Source: Natrinema altunense
GTDB taxonomy: Archaea > Halobacteriota > Halobacteria > Halobacteriales > Natrialbaceae
NCBI RefSeq assembly: GCF_000731985.1
Contig: NZ_JNCS01000006.1
Span: forward strand, 62,001-126,000
Direction: 5' to 3'
DNA: 64,000 nt
The notes beneath the pieces are model-generated. The model saw only the letters and a list, made by a program, of their open reading frames with translations, made no database searches and was not told the origin of the DNA. Below are positions 43,679-53,413 of this stretch, piece after piece. The translations under genes and the position numbers were made by a program. Numbering within the stretch: position 1 is the first letter of the stretch; each line of letters starts with the position of its first letter.

Positions 43679-44851
43679 ATGCTCGAGGGAGTCAACGTCG
43701 CGCTCGGGGTGACCGGCTCGATCGCCGCCGTCAAAACGGTCGAACTGGCCCACGAACTGCGACGGCAGGGTGCCGCGGTCCGCGGGGTGATGACCGACAG
43801 CGCACGGGGGATCGTCCACCCCTGGGCCGTCGAGTTCGCAACCGAGAACGAGGTCGTCACGGAGATCACGGGCAGCGTCGAACACGTCGACCTCTGCGGA
43901 TACGACGGCTGGGCGGACGTGCTCCTGATCGCGCCCGCGACGGCCAACACCGTCGGCAAGATCGCCGGTGCCGTCGACGACACGCCCGTTACCACGTGCG
44001 CGACGACCGCGCTGGGTGCCGACACGCCGATCGTGATCGCGCCCGCCATGCACGAACCGATGTACGACCACCCCGGCGTGCTCGAGGCCATCGACACCGT
44101 CTCGGAGTGGGGCGTCGACTTCGTCGATCCCCGCATCGAGGAGGGGAAGGCCAAGATCGCCAGCGAGGACGCGATCGTCCGCGATACGGCCCGCGCGGCG
44201 GGCGATCGGCCACTCGAGGGTGCACACGTCGTGGTCACGAGCGGGGCGACCAGCGAGGCGATCGACCCCGTTCGGGTCATCACGAACCGCTCGTCGGGGA
44301 AGATGGGACGGGCCGTCGCGACGGCCTGCTACGTCCGCGGGGCGGACGTGACGCTCGTCCACGACGGTCCCGAGGTGCCCTATGCCGATGTCCGCGCGGT
44401 TGAGAGCGCCCGGGAGATGCTCGCAGCCACGCGCGAGGCCTGCGACGACGCCGACGCGCTCGTCTCCGCCGCGGCGATCGGCGACTACACCGTCGACACG
44501 AGCGCGGAGAAGATCCGTTCGGGCCGGGAACTCACGCTCGACCTCGAGCCGACGCCGAAGCTGATCGACGAGATCCGCTCGACCTGTCCCGACCTCCCGA
44601 TCGTCGGCTTCAAAACCGAGACCACCGGCGACGAGGACGCGATGATCGAGCAGGCCAGGAACACGCTCGAGCGGGTCGACCTCGCGTTCGTCGTCGCGAA
44701 CGACGCGAGCGTGATGGGTGCGGATCAAACCAAAGCCCTGCTGGTCCACGCGAACGACGCGGCTCGATACGAAGGGACGAAAGCCGGACTGGGTGGCGAA
44801 ATCGCCGACTCGATCGCGGCGGTACTGTCTCCGAACGTGACAGATCATTAA
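43679..44851 (+). CDS. coaBC: Bifunctional CoaBC: phosphopantothenoylcysteine decarboxylase / phosphopantothenate-cysteine ligase
   Basis: Two-domain coenzyme A enzyme of 390 residues. The N-terminal FMN decarboxylase (CoaC, about 1-175) has GVTGSIAAVKTVELAHELR, the LIAPATANTVGKIA motif and PAMHEPMYDHP. The C-terminal ligase (CoaB, about 180-390) has TSGATSEAIDPVRVITNRSS and FKTETTGDED. Length and order are normal. It lies alone between a DedA-like gene and a DUF7344-like membrane regulator. Confidence 0.93.
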   Translation: MLEGVNVALGVTGSIAAVKTVELAHELRRQGAAVRGVMTDSARGIVHPWAVEFATENEVVTEITGSVEHVDLCGYDGWADVLLIAPATANTVGKIAGAVDDTPVTTCATTALGADTPIVIAPAMHEPMYDHPGVLEAIDTVSEWGVDFVDPRIEEGKAKIASEDAIVRDTARAAGDRPLEGAHVVVTSGATSEAIDPVRVITNRSSGKMGRAVATACYVRGADVTLVHDGPEVPYADVRAVESAREMLAATREACDDADALVSAAAIGDYTVDTSAEKIRSGRELTLDLEPTPKLIDEIRSTCPDLPIVGFKTETTGDEDAMIEQARNTLERVDLAFVVANDASVMGADQTKALLVHANDAARYEGTKAGLGGEIADSIAAVLSPNVTDH

Positions 44852-44966
44852 TTGTAACGCGAGTCCGTCAGGACAATTATATGGGTGGGGTTCATCCGAC
44901 CGGCATAATGGATAGACGATCGGAGTTGGAAGGGAAGGGATCACCGGCGTCGGCCGGCGCTTCGAG

Positions 44967-45605
44967 GTGATCGAGGTGGCACAGCGACAGCGAACTGACG
45001 AGACCGATACCGGTAGTGGGGGGGCCGACGACGCTGCCGAGGACGCCGAGACCGACGACCCGCTCTCGAAAGGTGAAATATTCGAAGTCCTGCGGAACCA
45101 GCGGCGGCGCTACGTCTTGCAGTATCTCAAGCAGGACGATCGACCGGTCGAACTCGGCGACCTGGCCCAGCAGGTGGCCGCCTGGGAGTACGAGACGACG
45201 TTAGAGGGGGTGACGCCCGAACAGCGAAAGCGGGTCTACACCACGCTTCAGCAGACGCACCTCCCGAAGATGGACGAGTCCGGTATCCTCCGGTTCGACT
45301 CCGACCAGGGCGTCATCGAGACGACCCAGCGCACGCGCGACATCAGCGTCTACCTCGAGATCGTTCCCGGTCGGGAGTTCGCGTGGCGGGAACTGTACCT
45401 CTCCCTGGGTGCGATCAGTTGCGCGCTCGTCGCCGCGCTCTGGCTCGAGATCTATCCGCTGGTCCGACTGTCGAACCTGGCGTGGACGGCCCTGATCGCG
45501 GGCACGTTCACGCTGACCGCGGTCGCACACATTTACCACGAGCGGAACATGCGCCTCGGTCACGGTGACCAGCCGCCGGAACTCAGCTACAGTACCGACG
45601 AGTAG
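44967..45605 (+). CDS. Membrane-bound DUF7344-like winged-helix regulator
   Basis: A 212-residue protein with a cytoplasmic winged helix at about residues 33-115 (EIFEVLRNQRRRYVLQYLK, LQQTHLPKMDESGILRFD) followed by two membrane segments (YLSLGAISCALVAALWLEI and LAWTALIAGTFTLTAVAHI). It is a membrane-associated DUF7344 regulator; the N-terminus is acidic. GTG at 44967 or 44976 could be the start; no ATG fits. Confidence 0.8.
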   Translation: MIEVAQRQRTDETDTGSGGADDAAEDAETDDPLSKGEIFEVLRNQRRRYVLQYLKQDDRPVELGDLAQQVAAWEYETTLEGVTPEQRKRVYTTLQQTHLPKMDESGILRFDSDQGVIETTQRTRDISVYLEIVPGREFAWRELYLSLGAISCALVAALWLEIYPLVRLSNLAWTALIAGTFTLTAVAHIYHERNMRLGHGDQPPELSYSTDE

Positions 45606-45772
45606 CGATCGGAGTACGGGAACGGCCGGCTGACGCGCTCGAGGCGACGATATGGGTGTCCCGACCGACCGAACGGTCGGCCGGACCGGCGCGCTGAATG
45701 TGAGCCGTTCGCATCTGTCGGGCCGCTCGCTCGTATCGTCAACTTTTACTCCGCTACCGTCCCACCGACGAC

Positions 45773-46342
45773 ATGGATCAGTTGAAGCAGTCGCTCCTGG
45801 AGGCGCCGATCATCGAGAAGAACGGGTATCACTACTTCGTCCATCCGATCAGCGACGGCGTTCCGAAACTCGACCCCACCCTCCTGCGAGAGATCGTCAT
45901 TCGGATCATCCGGAAGGCGGAACTCGACGAGGTCGACCGGATCGTCACCCCCGCGGCGATGGGGATTCACATCTCGACCGCCGTCTCGCTGATGACCGAT
46001 ATTCCGCTGACGGTCATCCGCAAGCGCCAGTACGGGCTCGACGACGAGGTCGCGATCTCCCAGAAGACGGGCTACTCGGAGAACGAGATGTACATCAACG
46101 ACGTTCGCGAGGGCGAGCGCGTGCTCGTCCTCGACGACGTTCTCTCGACGGGCGGCACGCTCGCCTCGGTGCTCACCGCACTCGACGAGATCGGTGCGGA
46201 GGTCGTCGACACCGTCGCGGTCATCAAAAAGGTCGGCGGGGAGAACGAAGTCGCCGACACCGACTACAACGTCAAGACGCTGATCAACGTCGACGTCGTC
46301 GACGGCGAAGTCGTCATCATCGACGAAGAGGGCGATCAGTAA
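45773..46342 (+). CDS. hpt: Hypoxanthine/guanine phosphoribosyltransferase
   Basis: Purine salvage enzyme, PRPP plus hypoxanthine or guanine to IMP or GMP. 189 residues, usual for the archaeal HGPRTase-like group. The PRPP-binding motif is [17 protein letters not shown] at about residues 120-136, and the N-terminal [20 protein letters not shown] is typical. A TATA-like AACTTTTACT at about -30 suggests a leaderless transcript. It lies upstream of the dpp operon. Confidence 0.88.
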   Translation: MDQLKQSLLEAPIIEKNGYHYFVHPISDGVPKLDPTLLREIVIRIIRKAELDEVDRIVTPAAMGIHISTAVSLMTDIPLTVIRKRQYGLDDEVAISQKTGYSENEMYINDVREGERVLVLDDVLSTGGTLASVLTALDEIGAEVVDTVAVIKKVGGENEVADTDYNVKTLINVDVVDGEVVIIDEEGDQ

Positions 46343-46448
46343 GCAGCACCAGTAACTCGTCGGTTTCCGACCGGTAGTTCCGCTCTCCGTACTGGTTCGT
46401 GTATACTTATCACAAGGAATATGTCGCCACGATTTGAATTGTATATCG

Positions 46449-48095
46449 ATGCCAGGAAATAGCGTCGGGTCGCGCGAGCGGCGACCGATCCGGCGGCGTT
46501 CGCTCTTGACGAGCGTGGGTCTGGTGGGGCTCTCCGGATTCGCCGGCTGTATCCGCAGTAACAGCGTCGAAGCCGACGGCCCGGCCGAGGAGTTGATTCA
46601 ACAGGGGTTCGCGGCGACCGATACAGACCCGCCGTTCGAAACGACGATCGTCGTCACCGAGGGGACCGAGCGAAGCCGCGTTGCGACGCTCCTCAAATCC
46701 GAACTCGAGGACACCGGCTTCTTCGATATTTCGATCGCGGAATACAAGTGGACGACGCATCTCGATCTGTTGACCACGGCGGCCGACGAGAACAAAAACG
46801 CCCTGTTCGTCGTCAGTTGGACCGGTGGCTGGGACCCCGACGACTACGTCAACATGCTGTTTCACTCGGACAGCCACCCGCCCAACGGACTCAACGTCAA
46901 TCAGTACGCCGACGAAACCGTCGACGAGTACATCGAGACCGGACTCGAGGAAACGGTCTTCGACGAACGGGTCGAGATCTACCGGCAGTTACAGGAGCGG
47001 CTGGTCGCCGACGCTCCGGTCTCGTTCGTTCGATTCGGGGAGGTGACACACGTCTGGGATGCCGACGCCGTCAGCGGCTGGCAGGCGTATCCGCTCGAGA
47101 CGGGCACGTACAACGCGGTGTACGCCCCCTGGGCCGACACCTTCACCAAACTCGAGGGGAGCGCGGAACTCGTCGGCGACCTCGGAAGCGATATCTCGAC
47201 GACCGACCCCGTGTCGATGAACGACACCGCCTCGAGCCAGGCGACGCAACTCGTGTACGAGGGGCTTACCGGTATCGACTTCGACGGGACGGTCCAGCCT
47301 GTTTTGGCCGACGAATGGAAGCGACTCGACACCACGCGGTATCGGTTTTCCCTCCGGGAGGGCGTCCAGTTTCACAACGGCGAGGAACTCACCGCCGCCC
47401 ACGTCAAGGGTTCGTTCGAACGCTACGAGGGCGAACCGCGCGAGGCCGACGTCTTCGATTGGTACGGTGACAGCGAGATCGTCGACGACTACACGATCGA
47501 CATCGACTGTCGACGGGAGTACGGCCCGTTCGAGCGGCGACTGTTCGACGTTCCGATCGTCCCGATGGCGGCGATCGACGGCGACCTCGACCTCGAGTCA
47601 ACCCCGATCGGAACCGGCCCCTATCGGTTCGTCGACTACCGGGCGGGCGACGACTGTCGGCTGGAACGGTTCGACGAGTACTGGTTCGAGGGCTCGGAGA
47701 CGGTTCCGGCGACGGCACCGGTCGAAACCGTGCGACTCGAGGTCATCACCGAACCGGCGTCGCGCCAGGGCGCACTCGAGGCCGGGAATATCGACGTCAG
47801 CTACGGCGTCCCGTCGGCGAGTCTCGCGGACCTGGCCGCCGACGACGCGTACGGCGTCGACCGCCACGTCGGCGGCGGGTTCGATATGCTGATCTACCCG
47901 CTCTATCGCGAGCCGTTTTCCAGCGCTGCCGTCCGCCGGGGCTGTAACATGTTGCTGCCGCGCGAGCGGATCGTCGAGGGGGTGTATAACGGGGTCGGCC
48001 AACCGGCGTACACCCCGATCTCGCCGCTGCTCGAGGCGTACGCGGACGAGGAATTGCAGGAACGGATCGCCGACGAATACGTGCGGTCGCCCTGA
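46449..48095 (+). CDS. ABC oligopeptide-type substrate-binding lipoprotein, circularly permuted
   Basis: A 548-residue solute-binding lipoprotein: Tat-like N-terminus RRPIRRRSLLTSVGLV and lipobox FAGC (Cys34). The order of SBP_bac_5 segments is reversed. Residues of about 41-240 are the family's canonical C-terminal half (AEELIQQGFAATDTDPPFET, SWTGGWDPDDYVNMLFHSD, ETVDEYIETGLEE, RVEIYRQLQERLVADAPVS). Residues of about 244-548 are the canonical N-terminal half (DPVSMNDTASSQATQLVYEG, FSLREGVQFHNGEELTAAHV, YTPISPLLEAYADEELQERI). The protein ends DEYVRSP, which would lead into AEELIQQGF if the ends were joined. First gene of the operon. See findings. Confidence 0.82.
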   Translation: MPGNSVGSRERRPIRRRSLLTSVGLVGLSGFAGCIRSNSVEADGPAEELIQQGFAATDTDPPFETTIVVTEGTERSRVATLLKSELEDTGFFDISIAEYKWTTHLDLLTTAADENKNALFVVSWTGGWDPDDYVNMLFHSDSHPPNGLNVNQYADETVDEYIETGLEETVFDERVEIYRQLQERLVADAPVSFVRFGEVTHVWDADAVSGWQAYPLETGTYNAVYAPWADTFTKLEGSAELVGDLGSDISTTDPVSMNDTASSQATQLVYEGLTGIDFDGTVQPVLADEWKRLDTTRYRFSLREGVQFHNGEELTAAHVKGSFERYEGEPREADVFDWYGDSEIVDDYTIDIDCRREYGPFERRLFDVPIVPMAAIDGDLDLESTPIGTGPYRFVDYRAGDDCRLERFDEYWFEGSETVPATAPVETVRLEVITEPASRQGALEAGNIDVSYGVPSASLADLAADDAYGVDRHVGGGFDMLIYPLYREPFSSAAVRRGCNMLLPRERIVEGVYNGVGQPAYTPISPLLEAYADEELQERIADEYVRSP

Positions 48096-48106
48096 CCTCC
48101 CCAGCA

Positions 48107-49054
48107 ATGTCGCTCGGACGCTACGTCCTCACGCGGATCTCGGTCGCGGTTCCAGTCCTGCTTGGCGTCACCGCGCTGACGTTCTCGTTCATCCACGCGC
48201 TCCCGGGTGACCCGATCGATGCGCTCGTCGGGTTCCGGAGCGTCAGCCCTGCCACTGAGGCCTCGATTCGGGCCGAGTACCACCTCGACCGGCCGCTATG
48301 GGAACAGTATCTGCTGTGGCTGCGGAACGTGCTTGTCCTCGAGTTCGGCGAGTCGCCGGTCACCGGTCGGAACGTCGCGGCGACGGTGGGTCGTCGGCTG
48401 CCCGCGACGCTCGCCCTCGGCGGGGCAGCGTGGCTGCTCGCGCTCGCGATCGGCGTTCCCACCGGCATCGTCGCCGCAGTCCGGCGCGGCGGGCCGGCGG
48501 ACGAACTCAGTCGGCTCGCCGCGCTCGCCGGGATCGCGACGCCGAACTTCTGGCTCGGCCTCGTCCTCCTGTTGGTCTTCGGCGTTCGACTCGGCTGGGT
48601 TCGCGTGATCCCGCCGGACGCGCCGCTGGCGAGCCCCGCGATGGCGAAGTTCATGCTCCTGCCGACGATCACGCTCGGGACGGCCTCGGCCGCCGTCGTC
48701 ACGCGGCTGCTTCGGTCGTCGATGATAGCGGAACTCGACGCGGCCTACGTTCGGACGGCGCGCGCGAAGGGGTTGCGAGAACGAACGGTGATCCTGAAAC
48801 ACGTCCTGCGAAACGCGCTCCTCCCGGTCGTGACGATTACCGGGCTCCAACTCGCGTTTCTGATCGACGGTGCCGTCGTGGTCGAACGGATCTTCTCCTG
48901 GCCGGGCATGGGACGACTCCTCGTCCGGTCGATCCTGCAGCGGGACTATCCGGTCATTCAGGCCGGCGTCCTGCTCGTTGGCGTCTCGATCGTCCTCGCG
49001 AACCTGCTCGTCGATATCGTCTACGCGGTACTCGATCCACGCATCCGATACTGA
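48107..49054 (+). CDS. dppB: ABC transporter permease (DppB-like)
   Basis: Inner-membrane permease of the oligopeptide/dipeptide/nickel ABC family, 315 residues and six or so membrane segments. N-terminal family block YVLTRISVAVPVLLGVTALT; GDPIDALVGFRSVSP; the EAA cytoplasmic loop is YVRTARAKGLRERTVILKHV at about residues 213-232; GAVVVERIFSWPGMGRLL follows. It lies 11 bases from the binding-protein gene and 2 bases before the second permease. Peptide or other solute import. Confidence 0.92.
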   Translation: MSLGRYVLTRISVAVPVLLGVTALTFSFIHALPGDPIDALVGFRSVSPATEASIRAEYHLDRPLWEQYLLWLRNVLVLEFGESPVTGRNVAATVGRRLPATLALGGAAWLLALAIGVPTGIVAAVRRGGPADELSRLAALAGIATPNFWLGLVLLLVFGVRLGWVRVIPPDAPLASPAMAKFMLLPTITLGTASAAVVTRLLRSSMIAELDAAYVRTARAKGLRERTVILKHVLRNALLPVVTITGLQLAFLIDGAVVVERIFSWPGMGRLLVRSILQRDYPVIQAGVLLVGVSIVLANLLVDIVYAVLDPRIRY

Positions 49055-49056
49055 CC

Positions 49057-50196
49057 ATGAGCGACCGACGACCCACCACCGACCGCGGCCGGATTCGCAT
49101 CGTCGGCTTCGAGGACGCGGACTCGGATCGGCCCGGCGACGCGAACTCGAACGGTGACGGCGACGAGTCGCCGGCTGCGACCGCCGGACGCACTGCTCGT
49201 CCGACCGCCGACCCGGAGTCGCGGACCGGGCCGACAGCGGCGGCACGTAGCCCGTCCGGGACCGCACTCGAGGGACCCGGACGCTCCCGGTCCGCCGGGG
49301 CGTGGCAGCGGTTCCGCCGGAATCGGACGGCGATGGCCGGGCTGACGATCATCGCCGTCATGGCGGTGCTCGCGGTCTTCGCCCGTCCGATCGAGGTCTC
49401 GACGGCGGAGTACACGATTACGCTCCAGCCCGTGTCGCTGGCTCCGTACGATCCCGCACAGCCGTTCGTCGGCCCGGCGAACGCGCCACCGTCGTGGGAC
49501 CACCCCTTCGGCACCGACTGGGCGGGCCGCGATCAGTTCTCTCGAGTGCTCGTCGGCGGCCGCTACACCCTGACCGTCGGCCTCGTCGCCGTCTCGCTGG
49601 CGTTGGGCGTCGGGGTTCCCCTCGGCGCGATCGCCGGCTATTTCGGTGGCTGGGTCGACGAAATCATCATGCGACTCGTCGACGTCCTGTACGCCTTTCC
49701 GTTCCTGATTCTCGCGATCGGGACCGTCGCGATCCTCGGTCGGGGCTTCTGGAAACTGGTGGTGGCGCTGGTCGTCACCGGCTGGATCGGCTACGCCAGG
49801 CTGTTACGCGGCGAAGTCCTCTCCGTCCGCGAACGGGAGTACGTGACGGCGGCCAGAGCGCTCGGCATCCCCGACCGAACGATCATCCGTCGCCACGTCG
49901 TCCCGAACGCGATCACGCCCGTCGTCGTACAGGCGACGCTCAACGTCGGGACGGTCGTTCTCACGGCCGCGGCACTCGGCTTCCTCGGGCTCGGTCTGGA
50001 GGCCGACACCGCCGAGTGGGGCGCGATGCTCTCTCGAGGACGGGACTCGCTGCTCCAGGGCCACTGGCACGTCACCGTCTTCCCCGGGATCGCGATCTTC
50101 CTGTTCGTGCTGGCGATCAACCTCGTCGGCGACGGCGTCAACGACGCGCTCGACCCCCACCGGGACGCGAGCGACGACCGGAGGCGGATGCGCTGA
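49057..50196 (+). CDS. dppC: ABC transporter permease (DppC-like)
   Basis: Second permease, 379 residues. It has a long hydrophilic, Asp/Ser-rich haloarchaeal N-terminal extension (about 1-85) before the transmembrane core. Family blocks: HPFGTDWAGRDQFSRVLVGG, the EAA loop YVTAARALGIPDRTIIRRHV at about 265-284, and AALGFLGLGLEADTAEWGAM. ATG 49057 is chosen because it follows the dppB stop by two bases. The stop overlaps the dppD start by one base (TGATG). Confidence 0.92.
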   Translation: MSDRRPTTDRGRIRIVGFEDADSDRPGDANSNGDGDESPAATAGRTARPTADPESRTGPTAAARSPSGTALEGPGRSRSAGAWQRFRRNRTAMAGLTIIAVMAVLAVFARPIEVSTAEYTITLQPVSLAPYDPAQPFVGPANAPPSWDHPFGTDWAGRDQFSRVLVGGRYTLTVGLVAVSLALGVGVPLGAIAGYFGGWVDEIIMRLVDVLYAFPFLILAIGTVAILGRGFWKLVVALVVTGWIGYARLLRGEVLSVREREYVTAARALGIPDRTIIRRHVVPNAITPVVVQATLNVGTVVLTAAALGFLGLGLEADTAEWGAMLSRGRDSLLQGHWHVTVFPGIAIFLFVLAINLVGDGVNDALDPHRDASDDRRRMR

Positions 50197-51299
50197 TGGC
50201 GTTGCTCGAGGTCGACGATCTCGTCGTCCAGTTCTACACCGACGACGGCGTGGTCCGGGCCGTCGACGGCATCAGCTACGAGATCCGCGCGGGCGAGACG
50301 GTTGGACTGGTCGGCGAGAGCGGGGCCGGCAAGAGCGTCGCCAGTCTGGCGCTCCTCCGCCTGCTCCGCGATCCCGGCGAGATCGTCCGCGGGGAGATCC
50401 GGTTCGACGGCCGCGACCTCCGCGAGTGCTCGGCCGCCGACCTCCGGGAGATCCGCGGCAACGACATCGCCATGGTGTTTCAGGACGCCGACGCCGCGCT
50501 CAATCCGGTCTACACCGTCGGCGAACAGATCGCCGAAGCGATTCGCGCCCACGAGGCCGTCACCGATCGCGAGGCCCGCGAGCGGGCGATCGACCTCCTC
50601 GAGCGGGTCGGGATCGCGGACGCGACCGCGAGATACTCCGACTACCCCCACGAGTTCTCCGGCGGCATGCAACAGCGGGCCGTCATCGCGATGGCGCTGT
50701 CCTGTGACCCCGCCCTCCTGATCTGTGACGAACCGACGACGGGACTTGACGTCACCGTACAGGCCGGTATCCTCGAACTGCTCGCTGACCTCGCCCGGGA
50801 GTCGGAGACGGCGATTCAGCTCGTGACACACGATCTCGGCGTCGTCGCGGAGCTCTGTGATCGGGTGCTGGTCCAGTACGCCGGCGAGATCGTCGAACGC
50901 GCGTCGGTCGGGGACCTGTTCTACGACCCGAAACATCCCTACACCGCCGGGCTATTGGCGTCGATTCCCCGACTGGGCGACGATCGGAACCGCCTCGCGA
51001 CGATCCCCGGGACGATGCCGAGCCTGGTCGACCCGCCGACGGGCTGTCGGTTCCATCCGCGCTGTCCCTTCGCCGAGGACGCGTGTGCCCGCCGGAACCC
51101 GTCGCTCGTCGAGGCCGCGTCGGGAACCTCGGCCGTCGACGCCGGCCTCGACGCACACCTCGCCGCCTGCCTCGAGTACACCGGCGATCTCGAGGACGGC
51201 CTGGACTACGAGGTTCGGATCCGAGACGAGAGCGAGGAAGGAGCGGCCGATCCGTGTGGCGAACGGAATCCGGAGAGTCGACGGGGTGAGACGCGGTGA
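50196..51299 (+). CDS. dppD: ABC transporter ATP-binding protein (DppD-like)
   Basis: 367-residue oligopeptide-type ATPase. Walker A GLVGESGAGKSVASLAL at about residues 39-55, signature FSGGMQQRAVIAMAL, Walker B LLICDEPTTGLDVTVQAG. The C-terminal oligopeptide region with GCRFHPRCPFAEDAC carries the Cys cluster. Acidic C-terminal tail. It overlaps dppF by four bases (GTGA). Assembles with DppF and the two permeases. Confidence 0.92.
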   Translation: MALLEVDDLVVQFYTDDGVVRAVDGISYEIRAGETVGLVGESGAGKSVASLALLRLLRDPGEIVRGEIRFDGRDLRECSAADLREIRGNDIAMVFQDADAALNPVYTVGEQIAEAIRAHEAVTDREARERAIDLLERVGIADATARYSDYPHEFSGGMQQRAVIAMALSCDPALLICDEPTTGLDVTVQAGILELLADLARESETAIQLVTHDLGVVAELCDRVLVQYAGEIVERASVGDLFYDPKHPYTAGLLASIPRLGDDRNRLATIPGTMPSLVDPPTGCRFHPRCPFAEDACARRNPSLVEAASGTSAVDAGLDAHLAACLEYTGDLEDGLDYEVRIRDESEEGAADPCGERNPESRRGETR

Positions 51300-52636
51300 C
51301 GACGGCCGAGGACGCACCGCTCCTCCGGGCCGAGGGGCTCGAGACGTACTACTCCACCGCGGACGGACTCCTCGATCGAGTGCTCGGCCGCGGCGAGACG
51401 GTCCGTGCGGTCGACGGCGTCGACCTCGAACTCCGCGCGGGCGAGACGCTCGGACTGGTCGGCGAGAGCGGCTGTGGGAAGACGACCCTCGGCCGAACGC
51501 TCCTCGGGCTGCGGGAGCCGACCGGCGGCTCGGTCACGTACCGCGGCACCGAACTGACCGACCGCTCGCGATCGGCCCTGCGGGAGCTCCGGACGGAGCT
51601 CCAGTACGTCTTTCAGAACCCCACGGCCAGCCTCGATCCGCGACTGACGATCGGCGAGAGCATCGGTGAAGCCCTCGCGGCCCACGATATCGTTCCCCCC
51701 GACCGCCGCGACGAGCGCGTTCGGGAACTGCTCGAGACGGTCGGGTTGCGGGCCGGCCACGCGAACCGGTATCCGGACGAGTTCTCGGGCGGGCAGCGCC
51801 AGCGGATCGGGATCGCCCGTGCGCTCGCCGTCGAGCCCGAACTCGTCGTCTGCGACGAGCCGGTCTCCGCGCTCGACGTCTCGGTCCAGGCCCGCATCCT
51901 CAACCTGCTGTCCGACCTTCAGGACGAGTTCGGCCTCTCGTATCTGTTCATCGCCCACGATCTCTCGGTCGTCGAGCACGTCGCCGACCGCGTGGCCGTC
52001 ATGTACCTCGGCGAGATCGTCGAAACCGGACCGACGGCAGCCGTCTTCGACGATCCGTCCCACCCGTACACGGCGGCACTGTTGTCGGCGATTCCCGAAC
52101 CCGATCCCTGCTGGGAGAGCGATCGGACCGTTCTCGAGGGAGCGGTGCCGTCGCCGACGGAGCCGCCCGCCGGCTGCCGGTTCCATCCCCGCTGCCCGAA
52201 GGTCGTCCCGCCCGCGGCCTACGAGTTCGAGGACGACGCGTTCCGCGCCGTGATGGCGCTACGGACCCGCCTCGCACAAGCGGACGCCGACGCCGGACTC
52301 GAGGCGCTGCTCTCCCGCCCCGGTGCTCACGCGGACATCACGGCGGCGCTCCGGGACGCCTACGGGATTCCCGATCGGCTCTCCGATCCGGACGCGGACG
52401 CCGTTCTGACGGCCGCGCTCGAGACCGCCGCGGCCGGCGACCTCGACGAAGCCCGACGCCGTCTCGCGTCGGCGTTCGAGACACCCTGCGAGACGACTGC
52501 GCCGGTGTTGGAATCAGGGACGGCCGACCACCCGATCGCCTGTCATCGGTTCGACGACCGAATCGCGGGCGACGCCGAGTCGGACGGAAGCGACACGAAC
52601 TCGGACGACGCCCGGCAAGGAGCCGCCGATGACTAG
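51296..52636 (+). CDS. dppF: ABC transporter ATP-binding protein (DppF-like) with insertion in the Cys motif
   Basis: 446-residue ATPase, about 100 residues longer than typical DppF. Walker A VGESGCGKTTLGRTL at about 57-71, signature FSGGQRQRIGIARAL, Walker B LVVCDEPVSALDVSVQA. The C-terminal oligopeptide cysteine motif is split: GCRFHPRCPK at about residue 295, then roughly 105 acidic helical residues, then FETPCETTAPVL and ADHPIACHRFD. This inserted helical region is unusual relative to bacterial DppF. GTG start overlaps dppD. The C-terminus is Asp/Ser-rich. Confidence 0.9.
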   Translation: MTTAEDAPLLRAEGLETYYSTADGLLDRVLGRGETVRAVDGVDLELRAGETLGLVGESGCGKTTLGRTLLGLREPTGGSVTYRGTELTDRSRSALRELRTELQYVFQNPTASLDPRLTIGESIGEALAAHDIVPPDRRDERVRELLETVGLRAGHANRYPDEFSGGQRQRIGIARALAVEPELVVCDEPVSALDVSVQARILNLLSDLQDEFGLSYLFIAHDLSVVEHVADRVAVMYLGEIVETGPTAAVFDDPSHPYTAALLSAIPEPDPCWESDRTVLEGAVPSPTEPPAGCRFHPRCPKVVPPAAYEFEDDAFRAVMALRTRLAQADADAGLEALLSRPGAHADITAALRDAYGIPDRLSDPDADAVLTAALETAAAGDLDEARRRLASAFETPCETTAPVLESGTADHPIACHRFDDRIAGDAESDGSDTNSDDARQGAADD

Positions 52637-52708
52637 CCGGCCCACCGACGCACGAACCGGATGCAGAGAGCGGTCCGCCCGAAGGGCCGACCGACGGGAG
52701 GCCCCACG

Positions 52709-53236
52709 ATGAGACGGATTTACGACTCGCGCGCGCTCGAGCGGACGAACGACGATCCGTTCGCCCCCGACGAAGACGAGGCCCGGGACGGACCGCGGAC
52801 GATCGACTGGGCGGCGTTCAGCCACGCGTTCATGCCGACGGCGCTGCGCCACCGAGCGCTCGCGGTCAGCGTATCGACTGACGCGCGGCGGTACGAGTCC
52901 GGCGACCCGGTCGACATCACGATCACGTTTCGCAACCGGCTCCCGTTCCCGATCCGGCTCCGCACGGAGTCGCCGAACCGCTGGCTCTGGACCGTCGACG
53001 GGCTACGAGCGGCGTCGAAACTGCCACCGGCGGTTCCGGATCGGCCCGCCGCGTTCGCCTTTACCCGCGGCGAACGCAAGACGTTCCGACGGCAGTGGCC
53101 CCAGCGCATCCAGGTCGCCGACGACGAGTGGGAGCCCGTCGACCCCGGCACCTACACGATCGCGGTCCGGATCGCGCGGGCCGACGCGGCCGATCGCGGA
53201 CTCGTCGACAGCACGACCATCGAGATCACGGATTGA
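52709..53236 (+). CDS. Uncharacterised protein with BsuPI-like beta domain
   Basis: A 175-residue protein at the end of the dpp unit. The core VDITITFRNRLPFPIRLRTE, SPNRWLWTVDGLRAASKLPP and EPVDPGTYTIAVRIARAD resembles the BsuPI-type (intracellular proteinase inhibitor) beta fold. No signal peptide. ATG 52709 is preferred over an upstream in-frame ATG because the conserved MRRIYDSRALERTND starts here. It is 72 bases after dppF; a link to the transporter is only positional. Confidence 0.65.
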   Translation: MRRIYDSRALERTNDDPFAPDEDEARDGPRTIDWAAFSHAFMPTALRHRALAVSVSTDARRYESGDPVDITITFRNRLPFPIRLRTESPNRWLWTVDGLRAASKLPPAVPDRPAAFAFTRGERKTFRRQWPQRIQVADDEWEPVDPGTYTIAVRIARADAADRGLVDSTTIEITD

Positions 53237-53413
53237 CGCTCCGACACCCTCGCTCGCACAACGGTGCCCGGAGACCGAACTCCGTGCCGTGCTCGTCGGT
53301 AAATCCCTGCAAAAGACGAGAGAGTTCGAACCACGGTCGCAGCGGAGCTGCTCGCTGGTTCAAACGATAACGGTGCTATGGATGGCGCTCCCGGATTCGG
53401 TTGCGCCAAAACA

